Source of the DNA: Micrasema longulum
Taxonomy: Eukaryota > Arthropoda > Insecta > Trichoptera > Brachycentridae
DNA length: 64,000 nucleotides
Direction: 5' to 3'
Assembly (NCBI GenBank): GCA_022494885.1
Contig: JAGVSM010003656.1
Coordinates: forward strand, 62,001 to 126,000
This document shows, piece by piece, positions 11,420 to 23,039 of this stretch. How positions within the stretch are numbered: position 1 is the first letter of the stretch; each line of letters opens with the position of its first letter. The translations under genes were made by a program, and so were the position numbers. A model generated the notes under the pieces. It ran no database searches. It saw only the letters and a list, made by a program, of their open reading frames with translations, and was not told where the DNA came from.

Positions 11420-11538
11420 ATACCCAGGCTTGAAGAAAATCACATTTATTTTTTGTGTTCTCGCCGGGAATCGAACCCAGAACCTTTCGTGTGTGAGTCA
11501 AGCGTCTTTACCACTGCACCACGGAGGCCACCGTAGTT
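11420..11538 (-). mobile_element. SINE family I, 3' part missing
   Basis: The head (GGAATCGAACCCAGAACC and ACCACTGCACCACGGAGGCC on the plus strand) is nearly the same as at 3095-3281. The body stops after ACCCAGGCTTGAAGAAAATC. Confidence 0.75.
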
Positions 11539-12466
11539 GTACACGCCGTATTATACGTAGGAGGGGTCGATATGTAAGATATTCAATCTATTTTTCTTTT
11601 CAAAAGTGTGATTACTTTTAAAACTGTAAAATCAAACACGTAGTTTTGATATTTAAAGTGAAAAAAATAAAAAGTTAGTGCTTTAAATATCCATTTTATG
11701 TATCACAATGCCTTAATTAATATTTCAAATAAGTTGTAAAACGCCTCTTATAAAAATAAATATATTAAGTCAGTCCTGGATTTTTAATGGCGAACCGCGA
11801 ACCCATCCACAGGTCTACTTATTTCTAAGCAAACCTAGACTCATCTCTATGTCCTTAGGCTACGTTTCTATCCCCTTCGTATCCTTTCTCTGCGCTATTC
11901 TCATACCTTTCTATTTAGTCAATCTTACTTATCCTTATTCGTAATTTATTACTGAAGGTATACTCTACCTTTGAGTACTTAGTTCTGATGCATTGCATAC
12001 TCGAGTAAGCAAAGGAATAAGGCAAACATAGGATAATAACGATATTGTAAACGTAATTGAATATTCTTTGTCGAAAATGGTAGTCGATTAATAAATTTGT
12101 TGATATATTTTTCAACATCATATCCATTCATATTCATATCCCCGCCCCGTTTTGGAAAAGATCTTGTGACGGACAAACAAACAAATATGCACATGTATTT
12201 TCTCTTTTTTAGTATAGATGACAAGACAATTTTATGACTTCAAAAAAACATTTTTAAACACAAAATCCGAATTGGTCAATTATATAATAAAATCCGTCTT
12301 CCTTTTCTCCTCTTTATTTCCTTACCCTGAGACGTCTTGCAGTGGTCTCTTTTTTTTTTGTGTAATATTTTAAAATGTAATTTTACCACGCATTTACCAA
12401 ATTAAAGATGTTGGTATTATTTTTGAAGCGAATTTCACGTTTCAGTCCTGTATTTTTTATTTTATT
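11539..12466. other. No gene seen
   Basis: 11760-11940 has a pyrimidine-rich stretch with CCTTAGGCTACGTTTC. Frames are short. Confidence 0.4.
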
Positions 12467-12602
12467 TTTTTTATTTATTTATTTAATTTTACAGTACGCC
12501 CAAGGGGCATTTACAAAAATTATACGTTTTATAATTATATCGTTTACCTACCTGTATATTTTTTGTAAATGCCCCATGGGCGTATTGCAAAATTAAATAA
12601 AT
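12467..12602. repeat. Inverted repeat, arms about 50 bp
   Basis: The arm 12467-12519 (AATTTTACAGTACGCCCAAG then GGGCATTTACAAAAA) pairs with 12552-12602 (TTTTTGTAAATGCCCCATGG then GCGTATTGCAAAATTAAATA) with few mismatches. The loop is about 35 bases. Confidence 0.75.
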
Positions 12603-12839
12603 AAAAAATCACTTTGCATTGTATGTACCACATCATGTTTCCATTTTTAAACAACTGGTCTCGGCAACACATCGCCTTCTTAAGAACCCTTAAGGGTTAA
12701 TCTCAAATTAACTAAAGTTACACAGTGAGGGGTGAGTGGGTGAGTCTAAGAATGGAGAATACTATTTTTAATTTTAATCTATTAATTAATAATGTCCCGT
12801 TAAGATAGTGCCTCAATCAGTAAAAATAAAATATTTGTT

Positions 12840-13290
12840 CTTTACATCATTTGGGCCCAAAACAGCAAAATACTGAGTTTTGAGAATAGGTGTCTCAGAA
12901 GAATCTCGAGGGTGGGATGAGGGTGGAAGGTATGAAGTAATAAGAAAACGAACGCAGCAAATCCGGTGACAACTGTCATCAAGCAGAGGCGATACGGTTG
13001 GCTGGGCTAAATACTGCGGATGCCTCCTGAGAGCCTTAACCACGCTTGCCTACTTTACAAGGCATCAGGTTCTCGGCGTCCTGGACGTCCGCTGCTAACT
13101 GTCTGTTGGCGGTTTATGTCAGAAGTACGGGACGCGAGCCTGTTGGCAGTTTATGTCAGATCTTTGGAACGAGAACCTGACTTGAGAGGACGCAAAGGAG
13201 TTGGCAGCCGAAAGAGATACATAGAGGCTCTTTGTGGACACCACATACTCCAACTAAGGAGCGAACGTAGAATGATGATGGTGACATAAT
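12840..13290 (+). pseudogene. RTE-like LINE C-terminus, second family
   Basis: The plus strand reads SFENRCLRRISRVG, NPVTTVIKQRRYGWLG, LRMPPESLNHACLLY, SRRPGRPLLT and YIEALCGHHILQLRSERRMM with stops at about 12918, 12933 and 13010. The RCLRRI, LRMP and RRPGRP words are typical of insect non-LTR C-termini. The last 89 codons form an open frame (13020-13289). The end (GATGATGATGG) is a short GAT repeat. Confidence 0.65.
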
Positions 13291-13865
13291 ATTACTTTTG
13301 TAATTACAATAACAATTTTATTTATTTGGAATACCTTCGTAGAAATGGAAAAAGACGTTTTATCCAAATGTACTCTCGTTAATGTCGACTCTATTATAAT
13401 ATTATTGACAAACAAACGATAGTACAAAAATAGCCTCGAGCACTATATTCCAGTAGTCACACACAATTTAAATGTATTAAGGGGTGACTGATCTATAATT
13501 TAACATCCAAGTTAAATTCTAACCATTCGTTCAACGGTGCAATTTCAAACGCATTAACGGTCGGTTCGAGGTTATCGAAAAGCTAACAAAGGCTCTTACT
13601 GCCTTCCCTGAGGGGAAAATTTGAACACATTAATTTTTATTTGAAAAAGATCAGACAAGATTTGTTGCTTTGTGTTTTATTTACTTAGACCCCTTTGTTA
13701 AGTCACTTCACCAAATACCAAACGTATTTTGAAATTGAATTTAGTTCTTTGATAGTATTATCTTGTAATTTTAATTTTTTAAATGAAGGGTTTCATTTTC
13801 TAATCTTTTAATTCTGAATACGAAGTTTCACTTGTATTACTACATTGATGTTACGATATTACTAG
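13291..13865. other. No gene seen
   Basis: 13530-13620 is less AT-rich (TAACGGTCGGTTCGAGG), otherwise plain AT-rich DNA. Confidence 0.4.
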
Positions 13866-14015
13866 AATCGGGTTGTGGTCCCGTGACTAGTGTTGGGGAC
13901 TCGTGGATCAGATGTCCGATCGAACCCCACTCTTCCCCAACTTGATTCCCATTTTTTAAGAGTGAGTTATTTACATCTCCTTGAAAATGGTTGCCAAACA
14001 CTGAGGTATAATTAA
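13866..14015 (+). mobile_element. tRNA-related SINE (family J)
   Basis: CGGGTTGTGGTCCCGTGACT, GATCGAACCCCACTC (B box region), CCCAACTTGATTCCCATTTT and CCTTGAAAATGG define the family. The tail is short. Confidence 0.7.
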
Positions 14016-14161
14016 ATAGAGATAAAGCTTCATAGAATGATATTTTGATATCATGTTCGGAAAAATGAGCGTTGTCGCGTGAACTAAACCATGCTAAACG
14101 CGTAGTAGAGTAAACAAGACTAACTGTCTATGGCAGTTTACTGTGAATTCAACGAAACTTA

Positions 14162-14228
14162 AGTTGAGCACGTCTTGCAGCTACAGAGCGCATGGACGAT
14201 AAGAAATTTAGTCCCCATTTCACATTTT
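14162..14228 (-). mobile_element. Family H body fragment
   Basis: CACGTCTTGCAGCTACAGAG and GCGCATGGACGATAAG match family H. The LINE-type tail is missing. Confidence 0.5.
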
Positions 14229-15304
14229 TAAACTGAAAATGGAGTTAGGCGTATTAATGAAATAAAAAAATATGCAAAATAAATGTATGCTTACATATAT
14301 ATCAATGCCCCAAAAACGAAATATTTGCATTGTTGAACTAAAATACAAAATTGAAATGTGATCCCGTGGTAATGTCGCTGACGGGGATCAAAGTCCCAAA
14401 ATTCATTAAAAAAATAATCATTTGGAATTGGTGTAATCAAGATTAGTATAAAAGCAAACAGTGATTAAATTTATTCATGTAACACATAATATTATTTATC
14501 GTCTTAGTCATTAAAAAAAAACTGTTTAACTGTAGCTTTGAGTTTTGGAAAAAAAAAAATAGTAATGGTTTCTTAACATAACATTTACAAATCCGAATTT
14601 AGGCTGGATGTCCCAAGTGTTGACAAACTATTAAGTAATACGATAGTATTTTTTTTTTTAAAGTACCTAGCTCAATAGTTTTCTTTTTATCCTACAATAC
14701 AGTTTTGAGTCTTTTTCAAAAAATATGCAAAGAAAAATATTTTTTTGCTCAAAGATTTTTCTGCATCATGTTAAAAAGTGAACTTGAATGGTACGAGTGT
14801 TAAAATAAATATTTTTTCTATGCATCAAAGACGTACTTAAAAAGTTAGCTAGCTTATTTTGGTTAAACTACGCAACGATACTAAGTACAGAAACAATTTT
14901 TTTTTAATAAAAATACTGGATAGTTTCAAATTAAAATACAAAGACATGTTGTTTTATTTTTATTTTTTAAAGTAAATGCTCAAAATAGACTCCATCATTC
15001 GCTCTGCATAGACTGCGATGATCCGTCCTCCCAGTTACAGGCTGTATATTAAAATAAAAGAAATATGGACAAAACGAGGAGATAGTGGGAAGGAAAAGCA
15101 GGAAATTAATAAGGAGTGGTGAAGGATGAATGAAGGAAAGTAAGAGTGGAAAATTGCATTTGATTTAATGATAAAGAGCAAAAAAAAGGGACAGAACGTT
15201 TTTTCTCTCTTATTCTGAATCAAGTCCATTAGTTCCCTTTTATACCTATTGTGTGGATTGGTATTGGAGTGTAAAATAAATAAAAATTATTCAAATTAAA
15301 CTTA
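14229..15304. other. AT-rich, possible decayed repeats
   Basis: 14355-14400 (GATCCCGTGGTAATG) may be a worn SINE head. 15035-15230 is purine-rich, like a reversed LINE 3' UTR. Neither is certain. Confidence 0.3.
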
Positions 15305-15412
15305 TAAATTCTCCGTTTTCATTTTACATTGATTGATTTTATATAGATTCCCTGTTATAAAGTATGTATATTTTTTTTTGCAATAAATTTTATAAATAAA
15401 TAAATATTGTTA
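15305..15412 (+). repeat. Retroelement-like 3' end (family M)
   Basis: CTCCGTTTTCATTTTACATT, TATAGATTCCCTGTTATAAA and a terminal AATAAATTTTATAAATAAAT match, reversed, 22125-22240. It may be a LINE 3' end. Its coding part was not identified. Confidence 0.45.
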
Positions 15413-15499
15413 AATGTTTCACATATACGAGGGATGGTAGACTGTTTCCGATAGTTTAAATGTTAAACAACTTTAATTATCCTACTGTTATTTATTATT

Positions 15500-16242
15500 A
15501 AAGGAAATATTTTTTTTTTACTTCTTTCTACATGAACCCGATGGATGTATGTTATCCAGATGCTAACTCTGAATTGCTTGATAAGTTAGAACGATTGCAG
15601 AACATTTGTATTCGTTATATCTTTAATCTTCGCAAATTTGACCACATAACCGAGTATCGCACGCAACTACACTGGCTCAGTATCAAGCAGAGAAAAAACA
15701 TTCACATTCTATCGCTTTTTCTCAATATTTTAAATAATCCCCCTTCGCTTGTTTATCTGAGAGAGCTCTTCCAACCTTTATCACAACACGGACTATCTCT
15801 TCGTTCTAGTAATCAGAGAACCCTTTTAATACCCTGTCATAGCTCTAATTTCCTTGCCTCCTCTTTCACAGTAGTAGCCGCTCGATTGTGGAATAATCTA
15901 CCCACTAATGTTAGAGACGCCCCTTCTTTATTTATATTTAAGTCAAGATTGAAATGTCACTATCTAAATATTTAAATTGCTCCTTTATCCTTCTTCTTTC
16001 CTTCCCATCCCCTCTCCTCTCTTCATAGTATTGTGTTATTTTTTTTTTATATTTATATTTATTTTTGTTAATCTTTGCTTTTAATTTTTGTATAAAATTG
16101 TTAGATATATATATAGATTCAATATGTCCATGTATTTATAATTTTCTCAAACTGAACTGAATTCCCTTAAGGCATTATGCCCGCCCTTATATGTATATTT
16201 ATTGTATATGTTTATAAAGTGTCAAATAAATAAATAAATAAA
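15500..16242 (+). mobile_element. CR1-like LINE, 5'-truncated, intact 3' end (family B)
   Basis: The element covers the reverse transcriptase C-terminus (open frame 15532-15975), a pyrimidine-rich 3' UTR with TTCCTTCCC runs, then a conserved end (CCCTTAAGGCATTATGCCCG, followed by CCTTATATG) and a clean AAAT tail at 16225-16242. The 3' end is shared with copies at 33255-33345 and, reversed, at 40375-40500. No target duplication was recognised. Confidence 0.8.
15532..15975 (+). CDS. C-terminal 147 aa of a CR1-like reverse transcriptase (family B)
   Basis: The frame is uninterrupted and contains LERLQNICIRYIFNL (about residue 18), TQLHWLSIKQRKNIHILSLF (about 44-63), VYLRELFQPL, and FTVVAARLWNNLPTNVRD (about 112-129). 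That last block is the hallmark end of CR1-like LINE polyproteins in insects. Catalytic motifs lie upstream and are missing, so it is not functional alone. The ATG is an internal methionine rather than a real start. The same protein appears broken at 32060-32870 and 40640-40815. Confidence 0.8.
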   Translation: MNPMDVCYPDANSELLDKLERLQNICIRYIFNLRKFDHITEYRTQLHWLSIKQRKNIHILSLFLNILNNPPSLVYLRELFQPLSQHGLSLRSSNQRTLLIPCHSSNFLASSFTVVAARLWNNLPTNVRDAPSLFIFKSRLKCHYLNI

Positions 16243-17061
16243 CCCGCTAACTATTTTAAAAAATAAATTGTTTAATCGAAAATAAAAATTTAACAAAATT
16301 TTATTTTATTTATTCAATTTCTTATTATCTCCAAACTTGTTATTTTGAAAAGATTGACTAACAAACTGGACGATGAAAATGAGTTCTAATAAATAATTAT
16401 AATCTCAATCGATAATAAAAACATCTTTGATAAAAAATTGCCATTAAAAAAACAGATAACGTCTACAAAGAACGAACCTAATTCTTTTATACTTCACATT
16501 ATTATAATAATATGCACATTAACACATTAGCTTTAGATATAAAAAAAATATTTCTTCTCACGCCACATCGTAAAAATTTACAAGTTTATTCTTGTTCAAT
16601 GAAATTTTAATATCCTGGATTCTTATCATTTAATATACCTACTTTTTATCAGCTGTATATAATAATAATATATCAGTAATGTGTATATGTGTATTACTGA
16701 CAAGAGTTTGGTACGTAACTCATTTTTTAAAACAATGTATTTAAAAATGATTAAAATAAACATTACGTAAAAAGATAAATGTTGATAGGTTTTTTCGTAA
16801 TGGTAAATCATACAATAATAATAAATGAAAGAATTATTTTTATTACTGAAAATTTCAAATTAAGCTTTATTTAGCTGACATAGACGTAATTATTATCATA
16901 TACGAGAAAACCCAAATAAATTGGTTTTCAAGATCAAATCAATGTTGCTTCTGTATCGAAATTATTTATGTGACAAATTCAATTAATTAATTATTATTAC
17001 AATTAACAATTAATTTCAATGATCATAAATATGGTTGCTATTTACATTTACTTTTTTACCT
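16243..17061. other. AT-rich, no gene seen
   Basis: A small hairpin (TCAGTAAT...ATTACTGA) is at 16673-16701. Nothing else. Confidence 0.45.
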
Positions 17062-17460
17062 AATAGGATACAAAAAATGTTTTCTTGCACGGGGTAAAAA
17101 TTAAAGCATTAAATCGTAAAGCAAGGTTTCTTGAAAATGTACGGAAAAACCAATATAAAATATTTTAATAAAAACGCACTATTTTGAATGACGTCACTGG
17201 TTCATGTGAATCAACCTATGATCTGAGAGTTATGGAAGATTTCCGGTCTGCTTGTCGCTTCTGGACCAATGGGAAGAACTGAATGAGAATAAGCGGAAAT
17301 GAACCTCTGACGTCACACGCGGAGTTATTTCAGAAATACAAAACTAAAAAATAGTAGCGCCTATAATACGATATATAAATATAGAAGAAAAAAAATTGAC
17401 TTAGTTTCATGGTCTATTAACAATCAAAAAGTTTTAAAAAATCCACTGAACTTCCTCATT
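17062..17460. mobile_element. MITE family F, left end damaged
   Basis: It shows the same internal marks as 7825-8254 (TTTTCTTGCACGGGGTAAAA, ACGTCACTGGTTCATGTGAA) and the right end CACTGAACTTCCTCATT at 17444-17460. The left terminal repeat is missing or changed. Confidence 0.7.
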
Positions 17461-18102
17461 ACATTTTATTTAGTTATTATACATTTAAAATTTGAAAACT
17501 ATCAAAAGAAAATTATTGAAATAATACTATATGACTTTGAAAGGGGCAGAAGTAGTAGGAAGGAGGAAGAAACATTGCTGGAATTGGTTTTTTTGTGGTT
17601 TTTCAAAGTCCTTATCCGTAGAGCTTATTCCATTTTGACTTCCGACGAACTTCAGATCTATTAAAATTTGTTGTTTGGAACATCTGTATTCCATAATGTT
17701 AAACGAATTGATTATTTATGAAATTATAAATTAATGGAATATTGTCTACGTATAAAAGAAAACCAGATACATATTTTATAAAGTGGAAATTACAAGTATA
17801 AGAGACAAAAGCAAAACAGCAGAGCTTTGAGAAAACACTCAGTCCTGAGTCTAAAAAGCATATTTCATTATTTCTTCGATGCCTTGGGACTGTAAAAAAG
17901 GGGCTGCCAATTCCCGAAATGAGTTCGAAGAAAATTGGTGTATGTTCGTTTGATTTTGCGATACATGTTATGATAAAAGTGTCAATCCAAAAACATCAAA
18001 TATAAGGGATGAGGACTTACAGGATAGCACTTTGTTGATTTTAAAAGCAACGACGACGATCCAGGAACGATACCTTAGATCGATTTTTAAGATACGTTTT
18101 TT
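17461..18102. other. No gene seen
   Basis: Mixed AT-rich DNA without long frames. Confidence 0.4.
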
Positions 18103-18240
18103 AGTGTGTTGTTCGTTACCATATATTACAAGAAGTAAGTGTGTTGTTCGTTATAATATATTACAAAAAGTAAGTGTGTTGTTCATTACAATATATTACA
18201 AGAAGTAAGTGTGTTCTTCGTTACAATTATTACAAGAGCT
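18103..18240. repeat. 35-bp tandem repeat, four units
   Basis: AGTGTGTTGTTCGTTA recurs at 18103, 18138, 18173 and (changed) 18208, each time followed by ATATATTACAAGAAGTA. The last unit is partial. Confidence 0.85.
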
Positions 18241-19186
18241 TTTCACTTTTGCTTTAATTGCTTGCCGCCGGGAAGGAAGTGACGTAAGGAAATGTAGAGA
18301 TCAAAACAAGGACCACCGGATTTCAAAGGAGAGCATGGCTTGACACTTAAATAAAAATATACACGAATCTGAAATAGGACTAATGTCGGATTTCATTTTT
18401 CAAGAACCAAAATGTATTTACAAGTAATTCAAATAGATTAAGTCTTAGAAGGAATCGTGTGCTAGGAATACTACATTGTAAAACTAGGCTAGGACAGAGA
18501 CATGCATATTTCATAGGCTCCCATTAAAAAAAAATCTTTTTTACTGATTTTCATTGATTCCAAACTTTCAAAAATTATCCTTCTTTTAAAAAAAGCGTAC
18601 TGTCCTGGATTTAAACCTAAGATATTAAATCTTTTTTTTATGATATATTTTGTTGCCCTTTAATAATAAGGAATATTGTTTAATTTTATATCCTTTTTTA
18701 ACTACTATAAAATAAAAAGGTACCTTATAATCTTTTACGGAATATTTTCTTTTCTCTTTCTTACACATTAACCTAAAAATTGTTGTATGCTCACGAACAG
18801 GCCACGCCTTTACGGTTAGTATGTATTTCATTGCTTTGTAATTATTCTTTATTTTTTGAATATTCTGTTTTACCTTTTATGTATCTCGTAAAAAAAAAAC
18901 ACAATTATAAAAAATAAAACCTCTAGGTCAAGTTGATGTCAATAAAAAAATACACATATTTAAAACATTTACATGTACATAGTGGTAGTATTTTTTTTAT
19001 CGAAAATATTTTCTAACACCTTAAACAGTTTATTATAAGGTAACGAAATAATGAAAAAATTACTGTAGCGTGATGTTGTGATTGACGACATTGGCACTCT
19101 TAGATTTAAGCCACAGAACATTCAGACAAGATGAGGAATATTAAATGCTTGATTAAATTGTAGTTGTAAGATAACTTAAATTAAAA
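18241..19186. other. No gene seen
   Basis: 18255-18350 is less AT-rich (TTGCCGCCGGGAAGGAAGTG). The frame at 18625-18831 on the minus strand is Lys/Tyr-rich and looks like chance. Confidence 0.4.
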
Positions 19187-19290
19187 AAGTCCAAATCTTT
19201 TCTTGAGTTTACAATACGACAAAAACGGAACATTGCGGATTGGTGTCATTAGGCCATAGTTTGTTCTGTGATGATCGAGGAACAGCACTT
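19187..19290 (-). pseudogene. Jockey-like LINE C-terminal fragment
   Basis: The minus strand carries the same C-terminal coding block as 43640-43760, including the complement of AAAAAAGTCCA...TCTTGAG and GATCGAGGAACAGCAC. There is no 3' tail, and the flanking DNA to about 19510 does not match it. It is a small dead fragment. Confidence 0.6.
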
Positions 19291-19955
19291 CACCATATAC
19301 CTATTCCCTTCTCAACATTGTTTTCTATCTCCTTTGTGATATCTTGAAAACTTGTTAGGGATATGAAAATGTGTTATGACAATGAATGTAGAGCCCCGCA
19401 AAAGCTTTCTCGACATTGTAGCTTGAGATGAATGTTTGCTGCTGCTAGATTTCCTCACTGAGATGGACTGCTGCACCACCGGATAACAGGCTTCAGAGAA
19501 CGGCTGCGGAATAGCTTTAACATCATAATCAGCCGATTGGTGGAATATTGCTAGGAATCAAGGTTGTGGCAGTATTAAAGCAAGACGATTAACTGTCATT
19601 CTTTTTAATTTTATTATGTATGGCACTATTTTTCTTTTGTTTTTATTTAATGCTTCTCTTTTTTTTAGTTTGGCGTAAGTATAGCCTGTGAGCTCGCCAA
19701 TACATGACAGATGACAGTAAACATAACCATAGAAAAACATTGCGGTTGAGCTCTCAGAAGTAAAGCAACGTGAATGCAGCAATGCTTGAACTACATGTCA
19801 ATAATATTCTAATAATAAATAATATTATTTGGACATACGGAACTTTAAAGCATACCTTGGTTTCATAACTAATAGTATTTTATCGGTTAGGTAGGTGTAT
19901 TTAAAAAAAATGTTGCGTACCTGAAAAAAGCACAAATAATTATGTTTTGTAAATG

Positions 19956-20400
19956 ATGTCAGTAGCGACACTCAGAGAGTGGCTTTGTGACGTTTTGACA
20001 TTTTTTATAAGAAATTCATGGCGTAGCCGAAATACTGTTATAAAAACGAGGATGTTTTTGTTGATTGACGTTAGCAGGCGCTACCCAGGGGCGACTTTGT
20101 AACGTGAGAAATTATTTTAAAAAAAAGTTTCATGGCGTAGCCAAAATATTGTAATTAAAACGGGGATGTTTTTGTTGATTGACGTTAGCAGGCGCTACCC
20201 AGGGGCGACTTTGTGACGTGAGAAATTATTTAAAAAAAGAGATTCATGGCGTAGCCGAAATATTGTAATTAAAACGAGGATGTTTTTGTTGATTGACGTT
20301 AGCAGGCGCTACCCAGGGGCGACTTCATGACGTGATGAAATTATTAATTTAAATATTTTTTTTCATTTTACATAGCGTAGCCGAGATAAGAAATTGCGTG
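19956..20400. repeat. 114-bp minisatellite
   Basis: The word CATGGCGTAGCC starts at 20017, 20131 and 20245, a period of exactly 114. A diverged fourth unit starts near 20371 and a degenerate unit precedes the array (19956-20010). The core TTGATTGACGTTAGCAGGCG is the same in three units. Units contain no open frame across the array. Confidence 0.85.
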
Positions 20401-20942
20401 GTGTTTCGAAATTTAACCGTGTAGGTAGCCGCCTAGTTACAATATTATTTTTGTATTTGTATAATTCCTGTTTTATAATGTTTATGTATTTATCGCTATA
20501 AGAATTAAACTAAAGATAGTTTTTACTTTTAATCGCTATCCGTTTTTTTAATTATGTTTGTAACACTCAATAATATTTATTTTTCAAGTATTCAATGTTA
20601 TTTTTGCATTTTAATTAATATTGTTAATATAAAGCGTATTTTTATTAATTCGAATTTACTAGACTGTTTTTATTACAAAAAATAAAAATGCATATTTCTC
20701 TATGTATTTTTCTGTTATATACAATCTATTAAAATAATACACATCAAATTTCCATTGTCTGTTGATTTGATTTGCAATCTTCTTTTTTTTTCGATGGTTA
20801 AAACTCTAGGAAATTCAAAGACAATAAAAATTTTACTGTCATATATTGGCGAGCTCACACGCTATACATAGCCCTTTAGTTTTATTACCTTGAAATCCAT
20901 TTCGGTTTTTTCTAAAATATATATATTTTTTTTTTGACATGT
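20401..20942. other. AT-rich, no gene seen
   Basis: No frame or repeat recognised after the minisatellite. Confidence 0.45.
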
Positions 20943-21195
20943 TTCTTCTTCTTATTTTTCTCCACATTCTCCTAAGTGAAACACGTGGACATCAGGAGAC
21001 CCTATCGCCAACCAGCATTTTTGTCTCTTCCAACGTCAATCCAACGCCCCAATTCCGCCCAATAAAGTCGAAAGATCGTTATCGACGGCCTTCCAGGACG
21101 GCGGGAGTCCGCAGGTTTAAAGAAGAGGCTACTTGGGTTTAGGTTCTCCTGAGGCATGCGCAGCACGTGTCTAAGCTAGGTCCACTATCGCATCC
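20943..21195 (-). pseudogene. RTE-like LINE C-terminus with AAG tail
   Basis: Reading 21175 to 20990 on the minus strand gives HVLRMPQENLNPSSLFFKPA and DSRRPGRPSITIF, close to the HVLRMP...SRRPGRP block of the 12840 copy. The 3' end is an AAG repeat (CTTCTTCTTC at 20943 on the plus strand). The plus-strand frame at 20939 that looks like a signal peptide is this tail read backwards. Confidence 0.6.
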
Positions 21196-21884
21196 TCAAG
21201 ACGCTCGTTATAAAATACTGCTGCGTCCGTTTTCGGACTTCAACTTTAGTTATAAAATTGATCCACCTTTTACCAAATATTCTTCTCTATTACTTACTCT
21301 CAAAACTCAGAAGTTTAGTAATTTGATCTTTGGTAAGGTGCTAAGATTCGCACACATATAGGACCACTGAATGTATTGACATGTTTAACTTATCTTTATT
21401 TTGTTATATACCTTGTATTGGTTACATGGCCAGTTGGGTATTGCATACTTGCCAAAAATATCAAAAATGTCGACATTTGAACTATTATAGGACACGAAGT
21501 AATTATGCTTACGCCTTATTTTTTAAAGAAAATAAGGTAAATTTTCTATTCATTAATGTATCTCTCTCATTATGCAAATTTATAATATCGAAACTACACA
21601 AATCTATATTATGAAACATAGTTTTCAAAATAATTATAAATTGTTTAGCCAAGCAATCGTTCAAGTACTGTTGTAAATATACTTAATTATTTTGATCGCA
21701 AATTTATGCAAAGTTAATTATAATTTATTATCGGTGGAGGTGTGTTATTAAACCAATTTATATTTAAAGAGTATTGGTTTGTGAATAAACAAGCATAGGT
21801 AATGACATAAAATTACTTAACTGATTTGGAGTATATGAATATAAAAAAAATGTATTAAATGATTTCTTCGACGCTTTAAAAAAA
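21196..21884. other. AT-rich, no gene seen
   Basis: Plus frames at 21167 and 21381 have no recognisable domain and biased composition. Confidence 0.4.
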
Positions 21885-21980
21885 TTATAAGTATTGCTTG
21901 ATTTGGTGTTCATTTTGTAGAACTCCATATTGAAACTTTTAAAACAAGAAATCAAAAAATTATTTGAGGCTACTGAACAC
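21885..21980. repeat. Repeat family P
   Basis: CTTGATTTGGTGTTCATTTT and GTAGAACTCCATATTGAAAC match 30395-30485. Confidence 0.4.
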
Positions 21981-22124
21981 TTTATTTTATTTTTCCAAAA
22001 AAAAAAAAAAATTTCCCGTCAATTTTTTTGCCTTGTTAGGGCACTTTCAAACGAATGTGTCGATTAGATGGATTGAATGTCCTTATATAGTTATATAATT
22101 CAAGGAAGTTAAGTAAAAAATAAA

Positions 22125-22240
22125 ATTAATAATTTATTTTTTTTATAAATTTATTGCATAAAATTAGTATCCATATTTAAGAACAGGGAATCTAAATAAA
22201 ACTAATTAATATAAAATGAAAACGGAGTGTTCTCTGTTTA
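22125..22240 (-). repeat. Retroelement-like 3' end (family M), reversed
   Basis: AGGGAATCTAAATAAAACTA and AAAATGAAAACGGAGTGTTC are the complement of 15305-15412. Confidence 0.45.
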
Positions 22241-22614
22241 TGAACGTCTTCATCTAACTTGGCTCAGCCTGTTCTAAGATGGAATTATATCATGTACATT
22301 AATCATAATTGAGGGAAAAAACAATAGTTAAGGGCAAGGCTAAGTGTTTAATAGGTAATGGGGAATTTAGGTATTTATATGTGAATTTTGGAAAAAAAAT
22401 CAACAAAGAACGTATTTATTGACAAACATGTATGTATTGTGAGATAATTAATGAAGCTTTAAAGTTTTATATATTTAGATAGCTGTTTTGAAAAACATAC
22501 CAATAACATTATAATAGGTTGGTGTTCTTTTTAATACACCATTGAAATATTATGAAGAAATTTATAAAAACATAAATGTATGTTTGTACACTATTTATAT
22601 TTGAACATCTATAA

Positions 22615-22740
22615 GATAATAAGCCCTGTAGATGCTTGTAATTCTAGATAAACGTCTCTGAAATTTTTTTCAGCTCCCCAGGGAGTTGAATCCAGTCCTT
22701 GTCTGCAAAAATTTGGACAAACTCAAAATATTGTTGATAA
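22615..22740. mobile_element. G element end fragment
   Basis: TAAGCCCTGTAGATGC is joined to TTGAATCCAGTCCTTGTCTG and ATTTGGACAAACTCAAAATA, the family end. The middle is deleted. Confidence 0.5.
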
Positions 22741-22769
22741 CCTATTGCTTTTTTTATGTGCACTAGTGT

Positions 22770-23000
22770 ATTTATTTATTTATTTATTAACGGACATTGT
22801 CCATGTTTACATATATACAAGTTTAAATATTACAATAAAAGAATAGTTCAAAACATTAAAAAAAAAGAAAGAAGCATTGACAAACATAAGGGACATCGAG
22901 ACAAGATCTGGACTATTTATTTAGTGCTCGTTTAAATCGTTGTAAACTTAAACCAAAAAAGTCCAGATCTTGTCTTGAGTTAACAATACGACAAAGTGTA
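22770..23000 (-). pseudogene. Jockey-like LINE 3' end with TTTA tail
   Basis: From 23000 to 22770 on the minus strand the sequence covers the last codons (block at 22950-22990), then the 3' UTR, and ends in TTTA repeats at 22770-22790. It is nearly identical over 200 bases to 48703-49102, including the CGGACATTGTCCATG word near the tail and the GACAAGATCTGGA word. Confidence 0.7.
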
Positions 23001-23039
23001 AATAAACATGATCGTTAATCAATGCATTTGGTATACTAA

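Noticed and set aside
18103..18240. CRISPR-like array of short repeats
   Set aside because: The units are contiguous 35-bp tandem repeats without unique spacers, in eukaryotic-type DNA.
20939..21142. Plus-strand frame starting MFLLLIFLHILLSETRG, like a secreted protein with a signal peptide
   Set aside because: The same DNA on the minus strand encodes a LINE C-terminus (HVLRMPQENL, SRRPGRP) with an AAG tail. The leader-like start is the CTT repeat and T-rich DNA read backwards.
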